The position numbers were made by a program, and so were the translations under genes. From CAYUMU01 sp964445985 (GTDB lineage: Bacteria > Planctomycetota > Planctomycetia > Pirellulales > S012-138): a stretch of 41,208 nt of DNA. Of the stretch, positions 1 to 7,939 are shown piece after piece; the first letter of the stretch is position 1; each line of letters opens with the position of its first letter. The notes under the pieces were generated by a model. The model had not been told where the DNA came from. It saw only the letters and a list, made by a program, of their open reading frames with translations, and did not search any database. Location: contig CAYUMU010000066.1 in the NCBI GenBank assembly GCA_964445985.1, positions 1 to 41,208 of the forward strand, in the 5' to 3' direction.

Positions 1-36
1 GCCCCCGTCTTCACGTGGGGCAGGCTCTGCGCGGGA

Positions 37-1017
37 ATGACGAGTGTTTGGGCGTGGATGGTAGTAGGTTTGAGTTTGGTGAACATCGCCACGGCCCAAG
101 ACTCCATTTACATCGGCGAAGACTTCAGCCATTGCACGCGCTTGCAGGGAGAGGTGCTCGATTACACGGGCGAAGAAGTGGTGCTGAAGATTCCTGGCGG
201 CGGCGAGCGGCGGTTTCCCTCCGATCGCGTGCTCAAGGTGGAGAGCGTGATTTCCGCCGAGCAACGAGCGGGCGACGCTAAATTTGCCGAAGGCCAATGG
301 CAGGCCGCGCTCAACGAGTATCTGGCCGCGGGCCCCAAGGAGCAGCGGCGGTGGGTGCGGCGGCAGATCATGGCCCAGATCATTTGGTGCCACCGCTATC
401 TCAATCAAGACGACCTGGCGGGCCAATACTTTTTGGCCCTGCTGGCCGACGATCCGAAGACGCCGTACTTCAGCGCGATTCCGCTGGCTTGGGTGTCTCG
501 CGAAGTTCCGCCCCCGGTGCGGAATCGGGCCAAAGACTGGCTGCAAAGTGGAAGCAAGCCGGCGATGTTGTTGGGGGCCAGTCAGTTGCTGGCTTCGCCA
601 CTTCGCACCGAAGCCGTGCGGGGGCTGGAGTCGTTGCGGTTTGATACTGACGACCGCATTGCCGCCCTTGCCAAAGCCCAGCTTTGGCGTACCCAAGGGT
701 CGGTGACCGCGCCGCTGTTGGCCGACTGGGAGAAGGCGATTGCCCAGATGCCCGCAGGCTTGCGGGCGGGGCCGTACTTTTTGCTGGGGGGCGGGTATTC
801 GCGGTTGCTGGATCGCGAGCAGGCGGCGCTGGCCTACATGCGGGTGCCGGTGCTGTTTCCCGAGCAGCGCGGTTTGGCCGCCCGCTGCCTGGCCGAGGCG
901 GCCACCGAAAGCGAAAGGTTAGGCCGCGAGGGGGATGCCCGCTTGCTAAGGCGCGAACTCCTGCAAAAATACCCCTCATCGCCCGAGGCCAGCGAAGCGG
1001 CGCGTTTGCCGCGCTAG
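37..1017 (+). CDS. Secreted helical-repeat (TPR-like) protein
   Basis: 326 residues. The N-terminus is a hydrophobic signal peptide with a likely cleavage after the ATA near residue 20, so the protein is probably exported. Residues about 35-65 form a short beta-rich segment (GEVLDYTGEEVVLKIPGG) of a kind often placed before repeat domains in planctomycete secreted proteins. The rest, about 75-320, is alpha-helical with paired helices rich in Ala, Leu and Arg, resembling degenerate TPR or YbgF-like repeats. It lies directly upstream of an ExbB-ExbD-ExbD set on the same strand, so it may be a periplasmic partner of that proton-channel complex; this is inference from position. The ATG start is chosen because the signal peptide begins there. 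No catalytic motif is visible. An overlapping frame running through it looks like a shadow. Confidence 0.75.
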   Translation: MTSVWAWMVVGLSLVNIATAQDSIYIGEDFSHCTRLQGEVLDYTGEEVVLKIPGGGERRFPSDRVLKVESVISAEQRAGDAKFAEGQWQAALNEYLAAGPKEQRRWVRRQIMAQIIWCHRYLNQDDLAGQYFLALLADDPKTPYFSAIPLAWVSREVPPPVRNRAKDWLQSGSKPAMLLGASQLLASPLRTEAVRGLESLRFDTDDRIAALAKAQLWRTQGSVTAPLLADWEKAIAQMPAGLRAGPYFLLGGGYSRLLDREQAALAYMRVPVLFPEQRGLAARCLAEAATESERLGREGDARLLRRELLQKYPSSPEASEAARLPR

Positions 1018-1129
1018 GGGCCGGCCAGGGGGAGGGAGAGGATAGCGCCGGGTTCCCTCGATCGCCCACGACCGCTAGATTGTGGTCGCAGGTTGTTGCG
1101 CGGGAAGGGCGGGGCAGGTCAAGCAATCC

Positions 1130-1136
1130 AGGAGGG
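1130..1136 (+). promoter_or_regulatory. Shine-Dalgarno site deciding the TTG start of the ExbB-like gene
   Basis: AGGAGGG lies 6 bases before a TTG at 1143. The frame is open far upstream, from 684, but the upstream part overlaps the preceding gene and reads as Arg/Gly-rich nonsense. This strong site makes TTG 1143 the preferred start over the ATG at 1158. Confidence 0.7.
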
Positions 1137-1142
1137 TATCTG

Positions 1143-1976
1143 TTGATCGAAAACCGAATGAGATGGATCGCGATGGCCCTGCTGCTGGCGATACCCTTGC
1201 TGCTGGCGGTGATCGTCGTTGGCCGGCCTGCTAACTGTCCGGCTCAAGATCCGCCCGCCGCGGGTCCTGCCTCGGCCAACCATGCGGAAAACCTTCCCGC
1301 GACCGCCGAGGGCAATCCCGAAGCCGCCGGCTCGAACGTGCCCGATTCGTTCTTCGATATTCTCGGCGCCAGCGGCCTGGTTGGGTTTCTGATCATCTTG
1401 TTATCGGTGGCCGTGGTGGCGCTGGTGATCGAGCACTTGATGACGATTCGCGCCTCGGTGATGGTGCCCAAGGGGTTGGCCGAGGAAGTGCTGGAAGCCC
1501 TGAAGGCCGGCCAGGCGGCGCAGGCCGTGCAGCGTTGCAAGCTGCAACCGAGTTTGCTGTCCAGTATTATACTGGCGGGCTTGAATGAGCCCGACCCCAA
1601 GTGGGCGGCTCGCGAAAAGGCCATGGAAGATGCCGCCGCGAACGAATCGGGCCGGCTGTATCGCAAGATCGAATACCTGGCCGTGATTGGCAACATTGCC
1701 CCCATGCTGGGGCTGCTGGGAACGGTGGTGGGCATGATGCTGTCGTTCCGCACGGTGGCCAGCACCGCGGGCGTGGCAAAGCCCGAGGATTTGGCCGGCG
1801 GCATATATTTGGCCCTGGTCACCACCGTGGAAGGGCTGGTGGTGGCGATTCCATCGCTCTCGGCGTTTGCGTTCTTTCGCAACCAGATCGACCGGTTGGT
1901 GGGTGAAGCCTCGACCACGGCCATGGCGGTGTTCGCGCCGTTTCGCCGCGTTCGCGCCAGCGAAAGGGAAGCCTAG
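1143..1976 (+). CDS. MotA/TolQ/ExbB family proton channel protein
   Basis: 277 residues from the TTG start. It is an inner-membrane subunit of an ExbB/TolQ-type channel that uses the proton gradient to drive a partner. An N-terminal hydrophobic segment (about 6-28) is followed by a Pro/Ala-rich stretch and then three membrane spans: about 78-103, the TolQ-typical GNIAPMLGLLGTVVGMM span, and the LVTTVEGLVVAIPSL span. The last two carry the small residues and the Thr expected in the channel core. The extra N-terminal signal-like segment before the first core helix is common in the long ExbB variants of planctomycetes and gammaproteobacterial TonB systems. The stop abuts the ATG of the following ExbD gene (TAG then ATG with no gap), indicating an operon with the two ExbD genes. 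The substrate or outer-membrane partner cannot be told from the sequence. Confidence 0.9.
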   Translation: MIENRMRWIAMALLLAIPLLLAVIVVGRPANCPAQDPPAAGPASANHAENLPATAEGNPEAAGSNVPDSFFDILGASGLVGFLIILLSVAVVALVIEHLMTIRASVMVPKGLAEEVLEALKAGQAAQAVQRCKLQPSLLSSIILAGLNEPDPKWAAREKAMEDAAANESGRLYRKIEYLAVIGNIAPMLGLLGTVVGMMLSFRTVASTAGVAKPEDLAGGIYLALVTTVEGLVVAIPSLSAFAFFRNQIDRLVGEASTTAMAVFAPFRRVRASEREA

Positions 1977-2399
1977 ATGCGCGTGCCCTCGCAGGTGGGG
2001 CGGCGTCCGATTGGCTTCAACATGACGCCGCTGATCGACATTGTGTTCTTGCTGCTGATCTTTTACCTGGTTTCGAACACCATGGAACAAGACCAGCAAG
2101 AGCAGGCCGTGGCGGTGCCGGCTTCGGCGACAGGCATGCCCAAGGATACCGAAACGGGGCGGCGGGTGGTGTTCAACATTTTTGCCGACGGGCGGATTCG
2201 CGTGGCGGGCAGCGACCTCTCGCCCGAGCAAGTTTTGCCGCTGCTCAAAATTGAAAATGAAAAGGCCGCGGGCCGGCTCAAGGTGCGAATTCGAGGCGAC
2301 CGCGACGTGGAGTACCGGCACGTGGAACCAATCCTGCTGGCCAGCTTTCAAGCGGGCGTGTACGACGTGGTGTTCGCCGTGGTGCAAGGGGGTGGCTAG
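1977..2399 (+). CDS. ExbD/TolR family biopolymer transport protein (first copy)
   Basis: 140 residues. A short cytoplasmic N-terminus is followed by one membrane span, FNMTPLIDIVFLLLIFYLV, with the essential Asp of ExbD/TolR proteins at residue 21. The periplasmic domain (about 45-135) ends in the YDVVFAVVQGG motif normal for the family. The gene starts immediately after the ExbB stop, so translation is probably coupled. Together with the second ExbD downstream it would form the single-span subunits inside the ExbB pentamer. Length is normal for the family. Confidence 0.92.
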   Translation: MRVPSQVGRRPIGFNMTPLIDIVFLLLIFYLVSNTMEQDQQEQAVAVPASATGMPKDTETGRRVVFNIFADGRIRVAGSDLSPEQVLPLLKIENEKAAGRLKVRIRGDRDVEYRHVEPILLASFQAGVYDVVFAVVQGGG

Positions 2400-2409
2400 G
2401 GGCTGGTAG

Positions 2410-2507
2410 CTAGCAACCAGCAACCAGCAACTAACAACCAGCAACTAACAACCAGCAACTAACAACCAGCAACTAGCAACCAGCAACTAGCAACCAGCAA
2501 CTAACAA
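2410..2507 (+). repeat. Heptanucleotide tandem repeat between two exbD genes
   Basis: Fourteen consecutive heptamers fill the spacer: mostly alternating CTARCAA and CCAGCAA, giving a 14-bp period, with one doubled CCAGCAA at 2417-2430. The array runs on into CCA directly before the ATG at 2510, so it occupies the place of the ribosome binding site of the second exbD. There is no Shine-Dalgarno sequence in it. It resembles the short tandemly repeated repetitive (STRR) heptamers known from cyanobacteria. Copy number could vary by slippage. Confidence 0.92.
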
Positions 2508-2509
2508 CC

Positions 2510-2989
2510 ATGCGACCTCCCGCGCATCAGGATGCCAACCGCGGCCGTTTCGACGTCGAGATGACGCCGATGATCGATGTGGTGTTTCTGCTGCTGATTT
2601 ACTTTGTGTGCACCGCCAGCTTCCAGGTTTTGGAGCAGTCGCTCCGCACGCCGCTGGCCGTTCCCCAAGGCGGCTCGAGCGCGCAGCCGGTGGATGTGAA
2701 GATTGAAGACTTCGAGCCGATTGTGGTGAAGGCGCAGCGCGAAGGGGGAGTGATGGCCTGGTTGATTGGCGAGGCCGCCTGCCAGAACCTGGGGCAGGTG
2801 GCGGCCACCTTGACGGCGCTGCACGAAGTTCACAGCGATTTGCCCGTTATCTTGGACATTGGCGCCGAAGTGCCGTTGGGCGAAGTCGTGGGCCTGTATG
2901 ATGTGTGCTGGATCAGCGGCTATCGCAAGATTCAATTTGCCACGAGTGTTCCGCTAGGGCCGGTGAGCGGCGCGCCCCCCGCGCCGTAG
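2510..2989 (+). CDS. ExbD/TolR family biopolymer transport protein (second copy)
   Basis: 159 residues. The membrane span DVEMTPMIDVVFLLLIYFVC carries the family Asp at residue 23. The periplasmic part (about 45-145) includes the expected LHEVHSDLPVILDIGAEVPLGEVVGLYD region; it differs clearly from the first copy, so these are old paralogues that may make a heteromeric complex. It has no ribosome binding site: the 14-unit heptamer array runs up to the ATG. The two ExbD proteins follow one ExbB, a layout often seen in planctomycetes. The cargo or energised outer-membrane process is not identifiable. Confidence 0.9.
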   Translation: MRPPAHQDANRGRFDVEMTPMIDVVFLLLIYFVCTASFQVLEQSLRTPLAVPQGGSSAQPVDVKIEDFEPIVVKAQREGGVMAWLIGEAACQNLGQVAATLTALHEVHSDLPVILDIGAEVPLGEVVGLYDVCWISGYRKIQFATSVPLGPVSGAPPAP

Positions 2990-3042
2990 CCTTCCCCCCA
3001 GCCGCCCCTGCCGAAATCATGCTTTCATGTGATTGATATTTT

Positions 3043-3879
3043 ATGAGCGAGAATTCTCCCGCGGCGAACACACCCCTGACGCCGCAACAAATATTGACGT
3101 TGGAGCCCAACCTCACCGGCATGTCGCCGCGCGACGCCGAGCAGGTTCGCCTGGCTATTTACTTCCAGCGGCTGTATGTGTTGACGCCCATCCCCTGGAT
3201 GACCGGCGCGCTGATCGTGGGCGTGATCGGCTGGTTTGTGGCCACGCTGGCGATGGGCGTCGATATTTTCGATCCCACGTCCCTGGATCTGATCAAGTAC
3301 GGCGCCAACTTTGGCGATCGCACCCTGGGCGGCGAGTGGTGGCGGCTGTTCTCCTGCATGTTCGTGCATGTGGGGCTGATGCACTTGATCTTCAACCTGT
3401 GGGCGCTGTACGTGGTGGGGCCGCTGCTCGAACGGATGCTGGGGTCGGTGGGGTTCTTGCTGCTGTACGCGATTTCGGGCGCCGTGGGCAGCATGGCCAG
3501 CGTGGCGATGAACCCCAAAGTGGTTTCGGCGGGCGCTTCGGGGGCCGTGTTCGGAACCGTGGGCGGCCTGCTGGGTTTTCTGCTGCTGAGCCGGCAGCAT
3601 GTGCCGGTTTCGGCATTCAAGAGTTTGCGAAACGGCATCGGTCTGTTCATCGTGCTCAACCTGGCGCTGGGGTTCATGATCCCCATGATCGATAACTCGG
3701 CCCATATTGGCGGACTGGTCGCCGGGTTTTTCTGTGGCATGCTGCTGAGCCAGAAGATCGATATCGGCACACCCCAGCGACGGCTCATTCACAATTTGGC
3801 GTTGCTGGTGGTGGGCGGCGGGGCCGTGGCGGCTGGCGTGATCTTTCTGCCCAACATTGTGGGTTGGCTGCACGGATGA
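3043..3879 (+). CDS. Rhomboid family intramembrane serine protease
   Basis: 278 residues, integral membrane. The catalytic Ser is in GASGAVFG (Ser166) and the catalytic His in AHIGGLVAG (His221); the HVGLMHLIFN motif (His109, His114, Asn118) in the second core helix matches the rhomboid HxxxxHxxxN signature. Hydrophobic spans at about 52-72, 101-125, 133-155, 165-182, 198-216, 218-236 and 250-272 give the six core helices plus a flanking one. A soluble N-terminus of about 50 residues precedes the first span. Rhomboids cut single-span membrane proteins within the bilayer; the substrate here is unknown. It is 53 bases after the second exbD on the same strand and may belong to that operon. All key residues are present, so it should be active. 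Confidence 0.92.
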   Translation: MSENSPAANTPLTPQQILTLEPNLTGMSPRDAEQVRLAIYFQRLYVLTPIPWMTGALIVGVIGWFVATLAMGVDIFDPTSLDLIKYGANFGDRTLGGEWWRLFSCMFVHVGLMHLIFNLWALYVVGPLLERMLGSVGFLLLYAISGAVGSMASVAMNPKVVSAGASGAVFGTVGGLLGFLLLSRQHVPVSAFKSLRNGIGLFIVLNLALGFMIPMIDNSAHIGGLVAGFFCGMLLSQKIDIGTPQRRLIHNLALLVVGGGAVAAGVIFLPNIVGWLHG

Positions 3880-3902
3880 GGAGCCCCGTGCAAGATCGCG
3901 AA

Positions 3903-3921
3903 TCGCCCCGCGGGGGGGCGA
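3903..3921 (+). terminator. GC-rich hairpin between rhomboid and DUF5682 genes
   Basis: Perfect 7-bp stem TCGCCCC/GGGGCGA with a 5-base loop, 24 bases after the rhomboid stop. No T-run follows, so it is only a possible terminator or RNA-stabilising structure separating the rhomboid gene from the DUF5682-VWA module. Confidence 0.35.
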
Positions 3922-4001
3922 CGAGTTAAGGGTTCGGACGAGAATCAGAGTCGGCTTACGCGGAGCGAAAGGCGACTTTGTCCGATACTACGTGAGACAC
4001 C

Positions 4002-6476
4002 GTGTTCAATACGAGCCCACACTCGCCCGCTTTGGCACGGCGGATCGCACCGTTGCTGTTGGATCGACTGTGCGATCTCGCGGCGCCCGTGGTGTTCTTT
4101 CCGGTGCGGCATCACAGCCCCGCGTGCGCCCGGCTGGCGCGGGGATTGATCGAGCGGCTGCAACCGGCTGGCGTGTTGATCGAAGGGCCGGCCGACTTCA
4201 ATCCTTACTTGGATGAACTGGCGTTGCCGCATCAGTTGCCGATCGCCATTTATAGCTATGTGCGGCTGGCCGACGGCCAGCGGCGGGGGGCTTTTTATCC
4301 GTTCTGCGATTACTCGCCCGAGTGGCAGGCGATGGCGGCGGCGCGAGCCTGCGGCGCGGCAATTCGCTTGATCGACTTGCCCTGGGCCGAGATGGCCACG
4401 GCCGAAACGGTCAGCCATCGTTACGCCGACGCCGAACTGCGCCGCAGCCGCTACGTGGCGGCGCTCTGCCGGCAGTTGGGCGTGGAAGACTTCAACGCCT
4501 TGTGGGATACGCTCTGCGAGATCGACGGCAGCTTGTCTCTGGATGAATACCTGCGGCGGGCTCACAACTTCTGTGCCCACATTCGGTTGGCCGAAGACCA
4601 CGTGGCTGAGGAGGACCGCCGCCGCGAAGCCTACATGGCCGAGCAGATTCGCGCGGCCCAGGCCGAATTGGGCGGGCCGCTGGTGATTGTCACCGGCGGC
4701 TATCATAGCTATGCCCTGTTTGCCCGACTGCACCAGATTGAGTTTGTGGGCACGATCGATCCACCAGCCCCGGCGCCCGCCGCAGCGAAGGGACCTGGCG
4801 GCACAGCCGTCGATTCGTCCGCGGAGCCGGCGAGCGATCAGCGGGGGATCGCGCTCACGCCGTACTCGTATGAGCGGCTCGACAGTTTGCGAGGTTACGA
4901 AGCCGGCATGCCCAACCCTGGCTTCTATCACCAGGTGTGGCTCGATCGGCAAGAAGCGCGCGGTTCTCACCAGGCGGACGACGGGGCCAGGGGGACGACT
5001 TATCGCGCGGTGCTCGCCAGGGTAACCCAGCGGCTTCGCGAGCGAGGGCAGGTTGTGAGCACCGCCGATTTGATTGCCGTCGAAACCACGGCCCAGGGGC
5101 TGGCGGCCATGCGAGGGCATGCCGAGGTGTGGCGCTGGGACCTGGTCGATGCCGTGACCAGTGCCTTGGTGAAGGAAGAGTTGGCGGTGGTCGGCTCGCA
5201 TCCCTTTCTGGAAGCCGTGCACGATGCGCTCCGCGGCGAGCAATGCGGGCAAGTGGCCGCGGGCGCCCGTATGCCGCCGTTGGTGACGGAGGTCAAAGCG
5301 GCGCTGGCTCAACTGGAATTAACGCCGGTGATCAAGCCCACCGAAGTGGAACTGGACTTGCACAGCCCAGGGGATCGGCGGCGGAGCCGGTTGCTGCATC
5401 AACTGCGGTTGCTATCGATCGTGGGCTTCGAACGAATCGACGGCGTCGATTTTGGACAGCGGGGCGAACTCGCGCGGCTGTGGGAGCGGTGGCGGCTGCG
5501 CTGGTCGCCCGACTTGGAGAGCTCGCTGATCGAAGCTTCTCGCTTTGGTCCGCGGGCGGCCGAAGCCGCGCAAGCGCGGTTGCAAGAATTGGCGGTTCAC
5601 ACCGAGCGCGACGCCGAGCGGGCGGCGCTGTTGCTGCTCGATGCGGCGCTGGCTGGCTTGGATCAGCTGCAGCAAGATTTCCAGCAGCGGTTGCTGTTGA
5701 TCGTGCGGCAGGACGCCAATTTTTTTAGCAATGCGGCCGCCTTGAATCATCTGCTGTATCTGTTTCGCTACGACGAGGTCCTCGGCACGGTCGGGCGCGA
5801 CGACGTGGGATCGCTGCTGCGGGAAACCTTCACGCGGTCGATGTGGCTGCTGGAAAGCCTGGGGCAGGTATCCGGGAAAAACGCCGAGCTGGTCGACGGC
5901 GTTTCCACGCTGCTGCACACGTTTCAAGCCGGTGGCGATTTTCTGGAAGACTTACGGCAAGAATATCTGGAGGTGGCGCGACGGGTGCAACAAGACGAAA
6001 GCCAACTTCCGCTGGCGCGGGGCGCCTGTTGGGGAACGCTGTGGAGCTTGGGTGTGGCCGGCGTCGAACAAACAGCCGCGGCGATCGAGCACTTTGCCGA
6101 TCCGCAGCGGTTGGGTGATTTTCTGGCTGGCCTGTTCGCGCTAGCCCGCGAGGCGGTGCAGCGGCACCCTGATTTGGTGCGGGGTATCGACCGCATGCTG
6201 GTGGGCTATAGCGAGCAGGAGTTCATGGCGGCGCTGCCGGCGTTGCGATTGGCGTTCACGTATTTTACGCCGCGAGAAAAACACTACCTGGCCACCACGC
6301 TGCTCCAGGCGGTGGGCGCCCAGGTGGACGGATCGCCGGCCATGGCGGCGTTGGAAGTAACGCCGGTCGCGGCGGCCGAGGCGTTGGCTTGGGAGGGAGA
6401 ATTGTTTTCCGCCCTCGCTCGCTACGGACTTCGCGGGGCCGACGAATTGGATTCAAGAGCGGGAGAGGAGCCATGA
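4002..6476 (+). CDS. DUF5682 family protein, module 1 (YehM-like)
   Basis: 824 residues from a GTG at 4002 with no clear ribosome binding site; homology to the second copy (35233-37671) begins only near residue 30, so a later start is possible. The shared N-terminal block contains FFPVRHHSPA (His37, His38), VLIEGPADF (Glu61), YSPEWQA (104-110), IDLPW, RREAYM (208-212) and GGYHSYALF (His235). Such proteins occur with MoxR AAA+ and VWA genes, as E. coli YehM does with YehL and YehP. The His/Glu/Arg-Glu/GxxH spacing recalls TIKI/TraB/EreA-type hydrolases, which is inference. Residues about 420-800 are helical and leucine-rich with no catalytic motif seen. The stop overlaps the VWA start by four bases (ATGA), so the two are coupled. 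Unlike module 2 there is no ATPase next to it. Confidence 0.82.
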   Translation: MFNTSPHSPALARRIAPLLLDRLCDLAAPVVFFPVRHHSPACARLARGLIERLQPAGVLIEGPADFNPYLDELALPHQLPIAIYSYVRLADGQRRGAFYPFCDYSPEWQAMAAARACGAAIRLIDLPWAEMATAETVSHRYADAELRRSRYVAALCRQLGVEDFNALWDTLCEIDGSLSLDEYLRRAHNFCAHIRLAEDHVAEEDRRREAYMAEQIRAAQAELGGPLVIVTGGYHSYALFARLHQIEFVGTIDPPAPAPAAAKGPGGTAVDSSAEPASDQRGIALTPYSYERLDSLRGYEAGMPNPGFYHQVWLDRQEARGSHQADDGARGTTYRAVLARVTQRLRERGQVVSTADLIAVETTAQGLAAMRGHAEVWRWDLVDAVTSALVKEELAVVGSHPFLEAVHDALRGEQCGQVAAGARMPPLVTEVKAALAQLELTPVIKPTEVELDLHSPGDRRRSRLLHQLRLLSIVGFERIDGVDFGQRGELARLWERWRLRWSPDLESSLIEASRFGPRAAEAAQARLQELAVHTERDAERAALLLLDAALAGLDQLQQDFQQRLLLIVRQDANFFSNAAALNHLLYLFRYDEVLGTVGRDDVGSLLRETFTRSMWLLESLGQVSGKNAELVDGVSTLLHTFQAGGDFLEDLRQEYLEVARRVQQDESQLPLARGACWGTLWSLGVAGVEQTAAAIEHFADPQRLGDFLAGLFALAREAVQRHPDLVRGIDRMLVGYSEQEFMAALPALRLAFTYFTPREKHYLATTLLQAVGAQVDGSPAMAALEVTPVAAAEALAWEGELFSALARYGLRGADELDSRAGEEP

Positions 6477-7627
6477 CCGAGCGGGCGCGCGTGTTGCGAT
6501 GGCGGCTGGTGCTGGGCGAAGGGGCCGAGGCCGCGCTCGGTTGCAAGCCCCAGGGCGAGGCGGCGGCGCAGGATGAAGCCCTGGCGTTTCTTTACGATCG
6601 CGAGTACGGAGCGGGCCGGAACGTGCGCCAGGCCGGCGGCAGCAGGTCGGGCGACGCCAGCGAACGCGGCGCGAGCCTGGATCCCTCGCAGTTGGCCGTG
6701 CCTGACTGGATCAACCAGGTACATGAACTATTTCCGCAAGCCACGATTGAGCGATTGGAGCGCGACGCCTTGGAGCGTTACCAGTTGGACGAGATGGTGA
6801 CCAACCCGGAGGTGCTGCGCCGCGCGCAGCCGAGCCCTGCGTTACTGAAGGCGGTGCTGCAAACCAAGCACCTGATGAATCAAGAAGTGCTGCGGATGGC
6901 GCGAACCTTGGTGCGCAGCGTGGTTGAAGACTTGATTCGCAAGCTGGCGCGCGAGGTGCAGTCGTCGTTCACCGGGGCGGTGGACCGCCAGCGCCGCGGC
7001 TATTTGAAGGTGGCCAAGAACTTCGACGCCCCCACCACGCTGCGGCGGAATCTGGCCAACTATAACGCCGAGGAAAAACGCCTGTATCTCAAGACGGCCT
7101 ACTTCTATTCCCGCGTTCGCCGGAATGTGGACCGCTGGCAATTGATTCTGGTCGTCGATCAGTCGGGCAGCATGCTCGATAGCGTGATTCACTCGGCCGT
7201 GATGGCTTCGATCTTTTGGGGGCTCGGCACGCTCAAGACGCACCTGGTGATCTTTGATACGGCCGTGGTCGATCTCACCTCGCATTGTACCGATCCGGTG
7301 GAAACGCTGATGAAGGTGCAACTGGGGGGCGGAACCGATATCGCGGCCGCCATGCAGTACGCGGCTTCCATGGTCGAAAATCCTCGCCGGACCATCGTGG
7401 TGCTGGTGACCGACTTTTATGAAGGGGGCTCGGAAACGCAGTTGCTGCACACCACCAAAGCCCTGGTCGAAAGCGGCGTGAACGTGCTGGGATTGGCGGC
7501 GCTGGATGAACGGGCCGAGCCCAACTACGACCGCGAGCTGGCAGCGCGGATGGTGGGCGCGGGAGCGGAGGTGGCGGCGATGACGCCGGGGGAGTTGGCG
7601 GATTGGGTGGCGCGGAAAGTTCGCTGA
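6473..7627 (+). CDS. VWA domain (CoxE/YehP-like) protein, module 1
   Basis: 384 residues from the ATG at 6473, preceded by a strong GGAGAGGAG site and overlapping the DUF5682 stop. Residues 1-220 are a helical N-terminal region with several basic stretches; about 222-380 form a von Willebrand A domain. The metal-ion-dependent adhesion site (MIDAS) is complete: VDQSGSM (Asp229, Ser231, Ser233), GGGTD near 302-306 and TDFYEGG near 340. VWA proteins of this family act as adaptors that pair with MoxR AAA+ ATPases and a client. It is a clear paralogue of the VWA protein at 33878-35077: both share the FYSR...W..ivvDQSGSM core and the CxDPVxxLxxVQLGGGTDI segment. No MoxR gene adjoins this copy, so it may depend on the ATPase of module 2. 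Confidence 0.9.
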   Translation: MTERARVLRWRLVLGEGAEAALGCKPQGEAAAQDEALAFLYDREYGAGRNVRQAGGSRSGDASERGASLDPSQLAVPDWINQVHELFPQATIERLERDALERYQLDEMVTNPEVLRRAQPSPALLKAVLQTKHLMNQEVLRMARTLVRSVVEDLIRKLAREVQSSFTGAVDRQRRGYLKVAKNFDAPTTLRRNLANYNAEEKRLYLKTAYFYSRVRRNVDRWQLILVVDQSGSMLDSVIHSAVMASIFWGLGTLKTHLVIFDTAVVDLTSHCTDPVETLMKVQLGGGTDIAAAMQYAASMVENPRRTIVVLVTDFYEGGSETQLLHTTKALVESGVNVLGLAALDERAEPNYDRELAARMVGAGAEVAAMTPGELADWVARKVR

Positions 7628-7639
7628 ACGCGATCGTTT

Positions 7640-7707
7640 CTGGGGGCAGGCTGTTGGCTACGTTTGCTGGCATGATTCGTGGCTGTTTGGCGACAGCCTG
7701 ACCCCAG
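7640..7707. terminator. Imperfect inverted repeat after the VWA gene
   Basis: Arms 7640-7658 and 7689-7707 pair at 16 of 19 positions (CTGGGGGCAGGCTGTTGGC against the complement of the right arm), with a 30-base loop. It lies 13 bases after the VWA stop and is a plausible transcript end or a dispersed palindromic element. The rest of 7708-7939 holds no gene I can support; the frame used by the next gene stays open there but reads unlike protein. Confidence 0.5.
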
Positions 7708-7939
7708 CCACCCCGTCGCACTCTCCCAATTCTACCGCAATCGGCCCTAGCCTTGTGCCTTGCCGTCAGGCTACATTCAAACGGTGGAGGGGCTGTGGAA
7801 ATTGGCGAGGCGCCCACCCGTTCAACGGGAACGTGGCCGCCTGGCTGGTTCCTGCGCCGCTCTTGGCAGACGCCGCTCCCCCAACTGGGGGAAAGTGCGG
7901 CGCTCGTGGTTGTTTGTGTTACCCCCTACGAATGGTTCC

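Noticed and set aside
2410..2507. Possible CRISPR-like array
   Set aside because: Units are 7 bp and contiguous, without spacers, so it is a simple tandem repeat.
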